IMG/VR virus record: IMGVR_UViG_3300047655_000009
Location: 1 to 51,352 of that record
Length of the DNA stretch: 51,352 nucleotides
Direction: 5' to 3' (one strand)
Source: a virus
The translations under genes and the position numbers were made by a program. How positions within the stretch are numbered: position 1 is the first letter of the stretch; each line of letters opens with the position of its first letter. Of this stretch, positions 37,131 through 45,963 are shown piece by piece. The notes under the pieces were generated by a model. It saw only the letters and a program-made list of their open reading frames with translations, did not search any database and was not told the DNA's origin.

Positions 37131-38191
37131 AATTCTTTGAGCCAAGAATTACCGAGTTCGACATGAAGGCCGTATCCGATGCTGTGGGGAAGGGTGCTTT
37201 GGCCACAGGCGAGATAACGAAGGAATTTGAAGATGCCGTTAGGCAGAGGTATCGTTACAAGTATGCTGTGGCTGTTAATTCCGGTACGTCTGCGTTGCAA
37301 CTGATGTTGATGGCCGCAGGTATTGGCCCAGGTGACGAAGTAATTGTGCCTGCCTACGGCATTATGTGTACGGTGAATGCCGTGTTGTCTGCTGGGGCAA
37401 CACCTGTGTTTGCAGACATCGATAGGTGGAGCTACAACATCGATCCTACGAAGGTTGCTAAGTTGATTGGTTTGAAAACAGCAGCCATTTTAGCTGTATC
37501 TTTGTTTGGCGTACCTTGTGAGATGAGGGCTTTGCAGGAGGCTGCCGGTGACCTTCCTGTGTTTGAAGATGCTATCGAGTGTCTGGGAAGCAAGAGGGGA
37601 GGCAAGGCTATAGGTATTGATGCTGATGCCGCCTGCTTTGGCTTCTTCCCGAACAAGCAGATAACTACAGGTGAGGGTGGTTTAGTTGTTACTGAAGATG
37701 CGGCTCTGGCACGAAGGGTGATGAAACTACGGCAGCATGGTTATGGTGAGGTCTCAAGTTTGATGACCCCTGGCTATGGTTTCAACATGCGTATGCCTGA
37801 CCTGAATGCTGCTTTGGGGCTGTCCCAGTTGTCCCAGCTAGATCAAACTCAGGCTATGCTGCGGCAAGCAAAGAGGAAGTTGGATGCAAAGTTCCTTGTG
37901 TACCATAAGCAGGTGACGACACCTGGAGACTTCGCTACCGAGTTCGTTTATGTAATTGAGCTTCCAGGGAGTATTGACAAGGTTGAGTTCATGGCCGAAA
38001 TGGAGGCTCAAGGAATCCCGACGAGGGCTTACTTTAATAGCTTGCGGCATGAACCCCATGTTGCTATGTTCCGTGGTGATACCCCAGTTGCTGATGAGGT
38101 GGGAGCTAGGACTGTTGCCCTGCCGTTCCACTACAAGTTGACGCAGGAAGACGTTGAAAAGATTTGGATCGCTTTTGAGAGGTCTATATGA
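37127..38191 (+). CDS. DegT/DnrJ/EryC1 sugar aminotransferase
   Basis: 354 aa. NSGTSALQLMLMAAGIGPGD (PLP phosphate loop), PVFEDAIECLGS with Asp148, and FGFFPNKQITTGEGG with the Schiff-base Lys177 are intact, as in active 3- or 4-keto-sugar aminotransferases. Further FNMRMPDLNAALGLSQL is typical. It would aminate the keto sugar made in the same cluster. Start overlaps the RfbH stop (ATGA). Confidence 0.9.
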   Translation: MKFFEPRITEFDMKAVSDAVGKGALATGEITKEFEDAVRQRYRYKYAVAVNSGTSALQLMLMAAGIGPGDEVIVPAYGIMCTVNAVLSAGATPVFADIDRWSYNIDPTKVAKLIGLKTAAILAVSLFGVPCEMRALQEAAGDLPVFEDAIECLGSKRGGKAIGIDADAACFGFFPNKQITTGEGGLVVTEDAALARRVMKLRQHGYGEVSSLMTPGYGFNMRMPDLNAALGLSQLSQLDQTQAMLRQAKRKLDAKFLVYHKQVTTPGDFATEFVYVIELPGSIDKVEFMAEMEAQGIPTRAYFNSLRHEPHVAMFRGDTPVADEVGARTVALPFHYKLTQEDVEKIWIAFERSI

Positions 38192-38853
38192 AGAAGTTGT
38201 TTATTTCCCCGCACCCAGATGATGTTGAGATAGGTTGCGGGGGTTCCATTGCAAGATTTGTTGCTGGAGGCCATGTCTGTGACATCGCTGTGGCTGTTGG
38301 TGATGGTGATTTGAAGATGCGTCATTCTGGGGAGGTTGTCCCATTTCAGAAGCGTATCGATGAACAGCTTGCCGCAGCCGGGGTGCTTGGGGTAAGTACG
38401 GTTCACTGGCTGAACATAGCTAAGGCTGCCCATCTTGACACGGTGAGTTTGGCGGTTGGGACAACGGTTCTTGATAAGTTGCTGGCGGAAGAGAAGTATT
38501 CCGAGGTGTACATCCCGCTGCCCAGCTACAATCAGGACCACCAGTATGTTTGTGACATGTGCATGGCAGCTACTCGGCCACCGGGCAGGTACACCCTGTT
38601 TATGTATGAGCAGCCGACGCAGTTTCATGGTGTGCAATCAATTGCAACCTTCGCGTCCAGGTTCTATGTAACGTTTTCGCCAGCAGAGCAGGAAAAGAAG
38701 GAAAAGGCCCTTAGTTGTCATGTTTCCCAAGTAAAGGGAAGGCAAGAATCGATCACCGGGTTGCGTGGCCTGCGGTTGCTTGCAGAGTTGCGTGGCGCTG
38801 AAGTTGGCCGGATGTATGCTGAGATGTTTCACCTGTTGAGGCAAGTGATATGA
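38188..38853 (+). CDS. PIG-L/LmbE-family deacetylase
   Basis: 221 aa. FISPHPDDVEIGCGGS (H9, D11, D12) is the zinc-binding motif of the family, and the later LPSYNQDHQYVCDM supplies a third His. Family members remove acetyl groups from N-acetyl sugars. In this cluster it may expose an amine on a GlcNAc-type intermediate. A TGCAAT box is internal. ATGA overlaps at both ends. Confidence 0.88.
   Translation: MKKLFISPHPDDVEIGCGGSIARFVAGGHVCDIAVAVGDGDLKMRHSGEVVPFQKRIDEQLAAAGVLGVSTVHWLNIAKAAHLDTVSLAVGTTVLDKLLAEEKYSEVYIPLPSYNQDHQYVCDMCMAATRPPGRYTLFMYEQPTQFHGVQSIATFASRFYVTFSPAEQEKKEKALSCHVSQVKGRQESITGLRGLRLLAELRGAEVGRMYAEMFHLLRQVI
38633..38646. repeat. TGCAAT box 19 (CA core, exact)
   Basis: TGCAATCAATTGCA in the deacetylase gene, read as VQSIA. 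Confidence 0.9.
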
Positions 38854-40301
38854 AGGTGCTTTTTGACTGCATTGTAACCCAGAATCCGGCCAGTAAGTGT
38901 TCAACGACTGCCCAGTTCGTTACGTTGGCAGAACTGTTGCTCAAGCATGAAGACGTGTTTATCTACTGGCCAGTGCCTGACCGTCTTGAGAGTGCTGATT
39001 TTCTGACCACGTTTCCGCAAGACCCAAGAATCAAGTATTTCAAGGTGCCCCAAGTGAAAGACAGAATGCGTGAGTACACTCATGTGTCGCATGAGTTTGA
39101 AGCGATTCTGTCGTTCTCAGGAGTAGCGTGGGACTGGGATGTAATGGTAACTGTGAGGACGCCACAGGTGCCTTGGATGAAAGTTCACGCTCTGTCGCCA
39201 CGTAATGTTGGCCGCAGGGACTGGTCGAAGCGTATCCTGGTCATTGAAGACATGATGGTTTTGAGCAAGAAGCCTACGATAGCTCAGTCCTGTATAGACA
39301 TCCAAGACAGGCAGACCATCGAGGGGTATTTTGCTGCCGACAAGGTGTTGGTGCCCGCCTACCATGAAAAAGGTTGGGTGCTAGAGATTGCTAGACAGCA
39401 TTTTTCCATGGCACGAGTAAGGGACTTGTCTGGTAAGTTGCAAGAGGTCTGTCACTTAACGCTGGAAGACTTCCATCTGAAAGATGAGTTCAAGTACCAG
39501 CCTGGTAGAAAGATGAACGTGGTGTACATCGGGCGCTTGGAAAGAACGAATGCCAGGTTGGAAGTTGTCAGCGGAGTGCTGGCGAACCAGTTCATTCTGC
39601 ACAGTGACGTGATTAACCCGATTGTCTGCACGGTAAGTCCAGATGGTAGTCCTGGTGAATCTAAAGTTGACACAGACGTTATTGAGATCATTCGTCCTTC
39701 AAGGCAGGAGTTCTATGACTTATCGGAGAATACGTTTGATCTTGGGGTGTTTTTCCATATCGATATTGAGTTGTCCATGTCGATGCTGGAACCTGTGTCC
39801 AAGGGAATGCCAGAGATTGTGAAGAAGGCCCCGTGGTCGGTGGGTATGTTTGGGACTGATTACCCGTTTTATGTGAACACTGAGTCTGAAGCCTATGCCC
39901 TGGTGTCTGCCTTCGCCAAAGACTATGAAGGCATGTATGCCAAGTTTGCAGCCTGGTTTGAGAGTTGGTTCGTGCCTGTTTACACAGACCGTATTGCGAA
40001 GCAAGGCTTGTACAGCCAGCTTGAGAAGCTGATTCTTGAGGAGCAAAAGCCAGACGCTACCGGCTCAATGGCCAGAAACGAAGTTGTGGGCCTGCTCAGT
40101 AAGTTCCCAGAGTTTGTGATGATGGACAAGATCAAGGAGCTTGCAGACACCAGTCTCACCTCGCTAGGCACCAAAGTAGGCCAGGAGTTCGATGAACGAG
40201 GTTTGGTTTGGAGCACGGCCTGGAATGAGTTTAGGCTGGCTTTGAAATTGTTCCATGGGTACAAAGATGCTAGTGTTGAGTTAGGTCACTTGAGGCGCTA
40301 A
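38850..40301 (+). CDS. Putative GT-B glycosyltransferase
   Basis: 483 aa. The middle carries a GT-B-like second domain: MNVVYIGRLERTNARLEVVSG at its start and a later LSMSMLEPVSKGMPEIVKKA, corresponding to the sugar-nucleotide-binding E-x7-E area of GT4 enzymes. The first third is a divergent acceptor domain, and the C-terminal 100 residues are helical. It likely transfers the cluster's finished sugar. Assignment rests on fold pattern and location. Confidence 0.6.
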   Translation: MKVLFDCIVTQNPASKCSTTAQFVTLAELLLKHEDVFIYWPVPDRLESADFLTTFPQDPRIKYFKVPQVKDRMREYTHVSHEFEAILSFSGVAWDWDVMVTVRTPQVPWMKVHALSPRNVGRRDWSKRILVIEDMMVLSKKPTIAQSCIDIQDRQTIEGYFAADKVLVPAYHEKGWVLEIARQHFSMARVRDLSGKLQEVCHLTLEDFHLKDEFKYQPGRKMNVVYIGRLERTNARLEVVSGVLANQFILHSDVINPIVCTVSPDGSPGESKVDTDVIEIIRPSRQEFYDLSENTFDLGVFFHIDIELSMSMLEPVSKGMPEIVKKAPWSVGMFGTDYPFYVNTESEAYALVSAFAKDYEGMYAKFAAWFESWFVPVYTDRIAKQGLYSQLEKLILEEQKPDATGSMARNEVVGLLSKFPEFVMMDKIKELADTSLTSLGTKVGQEFDERGLVWSTAWNEFRLALKLFHGYKDASVELGHLRR

Positions 40302-41444
40302 ATGACTTTGGAAGAACTAGGGCTGCCCAAAAACATGCAGGCATTGATTGGCAGAAAGCTGAAGGAAAAGGTACTGCCTGTTGAGAGCCACATTGAGGGC
40401 AAGTCTGTATTAGTGACGGGTGCGGGAGGGTCGATTGGTTCGCAGTTGTGCGTGCAATTGATTGCAATGAAGCCGCGCCTGCTCGTTATGTATGAAATGA
40501 CAGAGTTTGGTCTGTATCAGATTGACCAGCAGCTTCGAGAGTTAAAGACCGCCACAAGAATAGTTGCTATTCTAGGCAATCTGACATCAAGAAGGCAGAT
40601 TCAGAGTCTCCTGAAGACCTACAAGATCGACATGGTGTATCACGCTGCTGCCTACAAACATGTACCCCTGGTAGAGTGCAACCCGATTGTTGCCATGGAG
40701 AACAACCTGTGGAGTGCCAAGAACCTGGTGGACGCCTGCCGGGATTGTGACGTAAAGGAGTTCACGCTAGTGTCTACGGACAAGGCAGTGAACCCTACGA
40801 ACGTTATGGGTGCCACGAAGAGGCTTGCCGAGTTTGTCACGTTGTGTGGGGATAGACCGTACAAGGTGGTTCGCTTCGGAAATGTGTTGCTGTCTTCTGG
40901 AAGTGTGGTGCCTTTGTTCTTCAGGCAGTTAACGCAGCACTTGGAAGTGACGATTACAGATGCCGCAGTGAGTCGCTATTTCATGTCGATCAGTGAGGCT
41001 GTTGGGTTGATCTTGCAAAGCTGCATGGTGCCAGGGTCTATCTGTGTTCTAGACATGGGAGAACAGATCAAGATTGAGGCTGTGGCCAGAAGGCTCGCAG
41101 GGCTGTTGAACGAGGCCATAAAGATCAAGTATATTGGTTTAAGGCCAGGTGAGAAGATGTATGAAGAGCTTGCACTTGGCCACAACCTGAAGAGCACTCG
41201 GCATCCGTGCATTAACGTAGCCCTGGAGGAAGTGCCGTCCTATGAGCAACTGTCAGCATGGCTGCGTCAGGTGAAGAATCATTGTGATAGCGGAGATTTA
41301 GGTGGTTTAAGGACCCTGCTACAAGAGATTGTGCCAGGTTATGTGCCCGCTTGTGGGATAGTTGATTCGGTGTGGCTTGAAAATAACGTGTTCACGGTGC
41401 CCGCAGCATTTGATGACTGCTTTGCACCAGCTTCGTGCAATTGA
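40302..41444 (+). CDS. CapD/FlaA1/WbpM-type nucleotide-sugar 4,6-dehydratase
   Basis: 380 aa. Rossmann motif VLVTGAGGSIGSQLC (37-51), YHAAAYKHVPLVECNP, VSTDKAVNPTNVMGATKRLA with Ser158-Thr-Asp and M169-x3-K173, RFGNVLLSSGSVVPLF and GLRPGEKMYEEL are all family marks. Met in place of the usual Tyr is known for the WbpM-like group. It lacks the membrane domain of WbpM, so it is a soluble form. It would turn a UDP-sugar into the 4-keto-6-deoxy intermediate, the first step for the dehydrase and aminotransferase. Two TGCAAT boxes lie in the gene. Confidence 0.88.
   Translation: MTLEELGLPKNMQALIGRKLKEKVLPVESHIEGKSVLVTGAGGSIGSQLCVQLIAMKPRLLVMYEMTEFGLYQIDQQLRELKTATRIVAILGNLTSRRQIQSLLKTYKIDMVYHAAAYKHVPLVECNPIVAMENNLWSAKNLVDACRDCDVKEFTLVSTDKAVNPTNVMGATKRLAEFVTLCGDRPYKVVRFGNVLLSSGSVVPLFFRQLTQHLEVTITDAAVSRYFMSISEAVGLILQSCMVPGSICVLDMGEQIKIEAVARRLAGLLNEAIKIKYIGLRPGEKMYEELALGHNLKSTRHPCINVALEEVPSYEQLSAWLRQVKNHCDSGDLGGLRTLLQEIVPGYVPACGIVDSVWLENNVFTVPAAFDDCFAPASCN
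40453..40466. repeat. TGCAAT box 20 (TG core, exact)
   Basis: TGCAATTGATTGCA in the dehydratase gene, read as VQLIA, directly after the Rossmann glycine motif. Confidence 0.9.
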
Positions 41445-41449
41445 TTGCA
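41436..41449. repeat. TGCAAT box 21 (TG core, exact)
   Basis: TGCAATTGATTGCA; its central TGA is the stop codon of the dehydratase gene. Confidence 0.9.
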
Positions 41450-41463
41450 AACTGGAGAGTAAG

Positions 41464-43776
41464 ATGAGACGCATTCTTTTGAGTATGTTTGTGGCCGCAA
41501 GTATTGCTGCCGCTCAACAGCCGCAAACTTCGTTCACGCCTACCTATGATGTAAATGCTAAGTACACGAACGGCACAGCACCCGGATATTGGCCTACACA
41601 ACAGGCGGTGTCTGGGCTGTCTGCCGCGACAGGACTCACTCTGAACCTGTCCGCAGGTACTGCCTTTTGTGGGGGAAGTATCGTCTCCTATTCCGGTGGC
41701 ACAAAGACCATGACGGCGAGCACTACCAACTACGTGTATTTGAATACCGGAGCGAGTTGCGTGCCCAGCGTAAAGACTACGGCCTTTGTTTCTGCGGATA
41801 TTCCAATTGCCACGGTTATAGCAGGCCCCAGTACTATAATTTTGATTACAGACGACAGGACCATGTTTCAGCAGGGAGGAACTGGTGGCGGCGGTGGTGG
41901 TAGTGGCTTTGCCGGGGTGAATCCTCTGGTTGCAAGTTATACCGCAGTTTCTGGAGATAACGGTAAGGAGTTGGTGTTCAATTGCCCAACGGTATGTTCG
42001 CTCACCTTGCCTACAACTCCGCCCTCAACAACCTGGAGTGTGTGGGTTCAGAACATCAGCATTCAGGCAATGACGTTCACTGTTCCCACAGGGTTAACGT
42101 TAGACGGCCTTGGTGGTGTCGCCCAGATGAACCCGAATATGGGCACCTTGATTACAACGGATGGGACGAACTATTTCACGCAGCGCGGGGCCATTATTAC
42201 TCGGTCCTCGGCAATACCCGTGCTTGTGCAGAAACGGCTTGGGGACAATTGCACTGGAAATGGCAACTGCTCGGTTGCTTACGATTGCGGAGGTGGTGGC
42301 TGCAACTCTATGCCCTTTGCCAGTGCTGTAACCGCTGGGAATGCCTTGGTGCTTCATTTGTTTCACGCAAATGGCGGCACAATATCTGTTAGTGATAGTC
42401 AAGGGGACACTTTCACCTCAACGGAGAGCGTCAGTCTTGGTGGAGAGTTTGATTTTCATGAGTATGTCGTCTGCAACGCCATAGGCGGCCCAACTACCGT
42501 TAGTTTTGGCAGTTCTCCTGACTTTAATGTGGTTGTGTTCTATGAAGTGACTAATGTTGCGTTGACGAGTTGCGTCGATGGCGCAAATTCCGGTGATGCT
42601 GAAAATGTGGCATCAGTGAGCACAGGGGCAATTACCACGACTACGGTGCCGGACTTCATTATTGTGTCTGGAATGGGCCGCACAGGCACTGGGGGCACTA
42701 CCATCACGGAGGGGAATTCTTACACCTCGCTGATTGGCACGGGCCTTATCGACAATGCGCTGACCTACAATAGCTGGCAAGGTGTTGACTCTGCGGCTGG
42801 CAGTGTTTCCGATCTGATTAGTTACACAAATAGTCCGGGTGGAGAAAACTCTACGATTCTGGCTTTGAAGCCGACGACTACCTCAACAACGATTGTCCAG
42901 GGTGACCTTATTGTTGGTGGCCCTAATGGTAGTTTGCAGCCTTTGCACCCTGGTACTTCGGGGAATGTCTTGACATCGAATGGCCCAGGAGTTCCGCCCA
43001 GTTTTCAGCCAACCGGGAGTTCGTCTAGCTCACCCATTTTCGCTACAGGGAGTCCCATAGCAACAGGCACTCCGTCTGTTATTCAGAGGACTCACAGTGG
43101 CAACATAGGCTCTTCAGGGGTCACTTCTCTGGCTTTTGGCAGCAGTGTAACGAGCGGCCACGTAGTTTGGTTGCTGTTTAACTCAGGTTCTGGTAGCTGT
43201 ACACCTGCGGTATCTGACTCGCGGAGCACCGTGTTTACTAGCTTGGTGTCTTTCAATCTGAGTTCGGCTACTCCAAACTTCCAGCTTTTCGCCGGGACGT
43301 TGACTGCCTCTGGAGCAGATACCGTGTATTTCAGTGGTTGTTCTGGCAGTTCTGCTGCCTTATATGAGACAAACCAGGTGTCCACAACGATAGATAACGC
43401 CTTGACTTCAAGTTCTGGCTCTTCGATTACACTAAGTGTAACCACGACCTTTGCGAACGATTTTCTAATCAGCTTCTTAGTAGGAAGCTATGACTCAAGT
43501 TATGGAGAGTACGCAAACTCTCCGTGGTCGTCAGTTTGGGATTCAAATTCGACGCAGTACAACAACGTCATGGACGTGAGCTACCAGATTGCAACGTCTA
43601 CCGGGGCGTACCCCATTACCTGGACTACTTCGGCAAGTTCGTCACAGGCTGGTTTGATTTCCTTTAAGTCAGTAGGAACCTCAGTTTCTGGTGCAGAGGG
43701 GCAGTTGTATTACGACACTTCTACTACGCCTTATACGAAGTGGGTGTATAACAGTGGGACTTGGCACGAACTGTGA
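41464..43776 (+). CDS. Large exported protein with duplicated beta domains
   Basis: 770 aa from ATG 41464 (the frame is open to 41362, but the Met with the signal follows GGAGAG). Signal peptide MRRILLSMFVAASIAAAQQP. The mature part is Ser/Thr/Gly rich and beta-like, with a glycine linker (GGTGGGGGGSGF). Two copies of a 200-residue domain occur at about residues 250-500 and 550-735 (AGNALVLHLF / SGHVVWLLFN; VSDSQGDTFTS / VSDSRSTVFTS). The end (AEGQLYYDTSTTPYTKWVYN) resembles tail-fibre tips. Fibre-like adhesin or secreted host-surface protein; the signal peptide is unusual for a virion part. Confidence 0.7.
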   Translation: MRRILLSMFVAASIAAAQQPQTSFTPTYDVNAKYTNGTAPGYWPTQQAVSGLSAATGLTLNLSAGTAFCGGSIVSYSGGTKTMTASTTNYVYLNTGASCVPSVKTTAFVSADIPIATVIAGPSTIILITDDRTMFQQGGTGGGGGGSGFAGVNPLVASYTAVSGDNGKELVFNCPTVCSLTLPTTPPSTTWSVWVQNISIQAMTFTVPTGLTLDGLGGVAQMNPNMGTLITTDGTNYFTQRGAIITRSSAIPVLVQKRLGDNCTGNGNCSVAYDCGGGGCNSMPFASAVTAGNALVLHLFHANGGTISVSDSQGDTFTSTESVSLGGEFDFHEYVVCNAIGGPTTVSFGSSPDFNVVVFYEVTNVALTSCVDGANSGDAENVASVSTGAITTTTVPDFIIVSGMGRTGTGGTTITEGNSYTSLIGTGLIDNALTYNSWQGVDSAAGSVSDLISYTNSPGGENSTILALKPTTTSTTIVQGDLIVGGPNGSLQPLHPGTSGNVLTSNGPGVPPSFQPTGSSSSSPIFATGSPIATGTPSVIQRTHSGNIGSSGVTSLAFGSSVTSGHVVWLLFNSGSGSCTPAVSDSRSTVFTSLVSFNLSSATPNFQLFAGTLTASGADTVYFSGCSGSSAALYETNQVSTTIDNALTSSSGSSITLSVTTTFANDFLISFLVGSYDSSYGEYANSPWSSVWDSNSTQYNNVMDVSYQIATSTGAYPITWTTSASSSQAGLISFKSVGTSVSGAEGQLYYDTSTTPYTKWVYNSGTWHEL

Positions 43777-43779
43777 GTG

Positions 43780-43793
43780 TGCAATTGATTGCA
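43780..43793. repeat. TGCAAT box 22 (TG core, exact)
   Basis: TGCAATTGATTGCA, starting 3 nt after the large exported gene's stop. Confidence 0.9.
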
Positions 43794-43842
43794 AAGTTGT
43801 TGTACGATAAGGTATGGCCACAAAGGTGGCAAGGAGATGTAC

Positions 43843-44283
43843 ATGAAATTCTTGAAGTTGTCCTTAACAGGGTTGCTGGTAGCGTTAGCTTCCCTTGTCT
43901 TGGCCCCAAAGGTGAGTGCGCAAGCGAATGGAACGAACACCGTGTCCATCAACAGTTCTGTTTGCAACACGCTGACACCCTGTAACTTGCAGCTTTACAA
44001 GACGCTGTTGGCAGCCGGACAGACAAGTTGCCCAGCCGTGGGTAGTGCGTACAGCCTGGTTACGGCCACGAGTGCAACGCCTATTGTTGCCCAAGTGAAT
44101 ACGCTGTGGACGTATGCAGATACTGCCATTGTGGTCGGTTCTTCGTACTGCTACTATGCCACAGTGACTTTCACATCTGGTGGAGGGGCATCACCGCCCG
44201 CCTTGCCTGTGTTAGGTGCTGCACCGTTCCAAGTACCAGCGGTAGCTCCGGTTGTCACTGTGGTTTACACCCCAGCGCCCTAG
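43843..44283 (+). CDS. Exported small protein
   Basis: 146 aa from ATG 43843 (AAGGAG at 43831-43836). Signal peptide MKFLKLSLTGLLVALASLVL with cleavage after VSA. The mature part has Cys pairs (VCNTLTPC, and TSC ... SYC) that could form disulfides, and ends VVTVVYTPAP, shared with the next gene. Secreted, probably beta-rich. Unknown function. Confidence 0.7.
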   Translation: MKFLKLSLTGLLVALASLVLAPKVSAQANGTNTVSINSSVCNTLTPCNLQLYKTLLAAGQTSCPAVGSAYSLVTATSATPIVAQVNTLWTYADTAIVVGSSYCYYATVTFTSGGGASPPALPVLGAAPFQVPAVAPVVTVVYTPAP

Positions 44284-44296
44284 TGGAAGGTTGAAA

Positions 44297-44455
44297 ATGC
44301 GTGTTTTATTGATGTTCATTGCAGTTATGGGGCTGGGTGGCTGTAATATATCCTCACCAGCCCCTCCTGTAGTTCCCACAGCGCCCACAGTTTCTGTGGT
44401 GTATACTCCAGCACCCACAGCACAGTACACCATAACGGTAACGCGGGTACAGTGA
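44297..44455 (+). CDS. Small lipoprotein
   Basis: 52 aa. MRVLLMFIAVMGLGGC is a lipoprotein signal with lipobox LGGC, so Cys16 would be lipidated. The mature part is Pro/Thr/Val rich with SVVYTPAP, matching the end of the upstream protein. A tail duplication or shared anchoring segment is likely. A surface-exclusion role is possible but unproven. Confidence 0.65.
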   Translation: MRVLLMFIAVMGLGGCNISSPAPPVVPTAPTVSVVYTPAPTAQYTITVTRVQ

Positions 44456-44470
44456 CTGTTTCGGCTATTT

Positions 44471-44484
44471 TGCAATCAAGTGCA
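44471..44484. repeat. TGCAAT box 23 (one mismatch, promoter-linked)
   Basis: TGCAATCAAGTGCA, ending 8 bp before the -35 at 44493. Confidence 0.75.
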
Positions 44485-44492
44485 TTATTTTC

Positions 44493-44520
44493 TTGACAAA
44501 TTTAGTACTTGTGGTACTCT
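44493..44520 (+). promoter_or_regulatory. Promoter of the shared phage family
   Basis: TTGACA (44493-44498), 16-bp spacer ending TGTGG, TACTCT (44515-44520). The leader has ACCCAATGGAGTGGG before ATG 44560. Confidence 0.85.
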
Positions 44521-44559
44521 TAAATTGTAATTCCAATAAAAGACCCAATGGAGTGGGAC

Positions 44560-45210
44560 ATGGAGAGCTTAAAAGAACAAATCGAGATGCTGAAGTTGGT
44601 AGCCAACGATCTTGGCGATAGCAAGTCTTTCGCCTATGACCTGATTTCAAGCTACGAGAAGTACAAGAGCCTCACGCCAAAGCAGGAAGCCTGGGTGATG
44701 AAGCTGATCGATAGGGCTACTCAGCCCGTGTTATTTGCCGATCCCAAGCCAACGAAGCAACTGGCCGATTTCTCTGGTGTTGTGGAGTTGTTCAAGAAGG
44801 CTCAGGCCCATCTGAAGTACCCTAAGATCAACCTAAAGTTGCCTGATCTTCCCATCGTTCTAACCTTGGCTGGCAGCAAGAGCAAGGCACCTGGCACCGT
44901 GAATGTAGCCGGTGAAGGCAAGTACCCAGACCGCGAGTGGTATGGCCGCGTGAATGTAAAGGGTGAGTGGGAGCCTTCCAGAAGTGTAAGCCCAACGCTG
45001 GTAGAGCCTTTGACGGAACTGCTGATGGAACTTGCTGCTGATCCAGGTGGGGTTGCTGCCAAGTATGGCAAGCTGACTGGAAATTGCTGCTTTTGCAACT
45101 CAGGTTTGGAAGACCCAAGAAGTACCGCCGCAGGTTTTGGCCCAGTTTGTGCCGAACATTTTGGTCTGAAAGAGCAATGGAAGAAGGCGACTGAAGGGGT
45201 TGCCGCATGA
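44560..45210 (+). CDS. DUF6011-like zinc-binding phage protein
   Basis: 216 aa from ATG 44560 (TGGAG 6 nt upstream). The N terminus has KSLTPKQEAWVMKL, a common small-phage-protein segment. The C terminus (about 168-200) reads KLTGNCCFCNSGLEDP, then GFGPVCAEHFGL, the pattern I associate with DUF6011 (C-x2-C...C). The middle is basic and beta-like. Unknown function; it is the first gene behind a strong promoter. Confidence 0.65.
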   Translation: MESLKEQIEMLKLVANDLGDSKSFAYDLISSYEKYKSLTPKQEAWVMKLIDRATQPVLFADPKPTKQLADFSGVVELFKKAQAHLKYPKINLKLPDLPIVLTLAGSKSKAPGTVNVAGEGKYPDREWYGRVNVKGEWEPSRSVSPTLVEPLTELLMELAADPGGVAAKYGKLTGNCCFCNSGLEDPRSTAAGFGPVCAEHFGLKEQWKKATEGVAA

Positions 45211-45422
45211 GTGTCAAGAAAGTTCTATTAAAGGCGCTGTGTACCAAGACCTGGTTTGATGAGATAAGTTCTTTGCAGTGGATTAGTGGCTGCATTTCTG
45301 TAGAGGTTGACGGCTGGTGCCTGATAGAAGTGACTGACATTGCCGCTCAGGTTGAGGAGCTAACCGATTTCTTAAAGCACTATCATGTGCAGTGGGAGTC
45401 TTTGGAAGGAGTTGAGGCGTGA
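45207..45422 (+). CDS. Small unknown protein
   Basis: 71 aa, ATGA overlap. VEVDGWCLIEVTDIAAQVEE suggests a beta-alpha unit. No family recognised. Confidence 0.6.
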   Translation: MSVKKVLLKALCTKTWFDEISSLQWISGCISVEVDGWCLIEVTDIAAQVEELTDFLKHYHVQWESLEGVEA

Positions 45423-45688
45423 AGTACATTGTGCTGCGAGCTAAGACAGACGGTTGCGACATGGAGATACCTATTATCTTCCATCCGTTTTTGACGCATA
45501 AGGTTGTTGCCGAAGCCCTGATGAGTATGTTGGAAAAAGAGGGGAAGCTGGTTGTGCCGGTATCCGCTGGTGAATATGTCCCAGCTACTGGAGCTTGTAC
45601 TGGCTACTCGGAAAGTTTGAGAGTTGGTTCCAGAAAGGGTGATGCAACGCTCATTCGGCTGATTGACTATACCGGGGGTATTGTATGA
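45419..45688 (+). CDS. Small unknown protein
   Basis: 89 aa from GTG 45419 overlapping the previous stop. Beta strand start (KYIVLRAKTDGCDMEIPIIF) and a helix (HKVVAEALMSMLEKEG). Unknown. Confidence 0.65.
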   Translation: MKYIVLRAKTDGCDMEIPIIFHPFLTHKVVAEALMSMLEKEGKLVVPVSAGEYVPATGACTGYSESLRVGSRKGDATLIRLIDYTGGIV

Positions 45689-45957
45689 GGAGAATAACCC
45701 GCTATGGTTTGATGCGCGACGGCAATCTCGTGGGCTACACTGAAAATGACCACATGCTGGGCGCTATTAAGCTGACGGCTTTTCCAGACGAGAGCCAGTT
45801 GTACATGCACCAGGACTTAGCCATTGTTAAGGCTGTACAGGAGAATACTTGGACCGGAGACGAGATTGAAAATCCTTTTGCTGGCAGATGCCGTGTAGTG
45901 AAGTATCATATAGGCATAGAGTTGATGCCCGTGAAGGACATAGAAACGGAAGGCTAG
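45685..45957 (+). CDS. Small unknown protein
   Basis: 90 aa, ATGA overlap. Contains RYGLMRDGNLVGYTENDHML, a beta-hairpin-like start. Acidic end. Unknown. Confidence 0.65.
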   Translation: MRRITRYGLMRDGNLVGYTENDHMLGAIKLTAFPDESQLYMHQDLAIVKAVQENTWTGDEIENPFAGRCRVVKYHIGIELMPVKDIETEG

Positions 45958-45963
45958 ACTAAG

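Noticed and set aside
38850-40301. Possible host-derived prophage or bacterial O-antigen island instead of phage
   Set aside because: The flanking genes are phage type (ThyX, terminase, mini-genes), and the same TGCAAT boxes continue through the sugar cluster.
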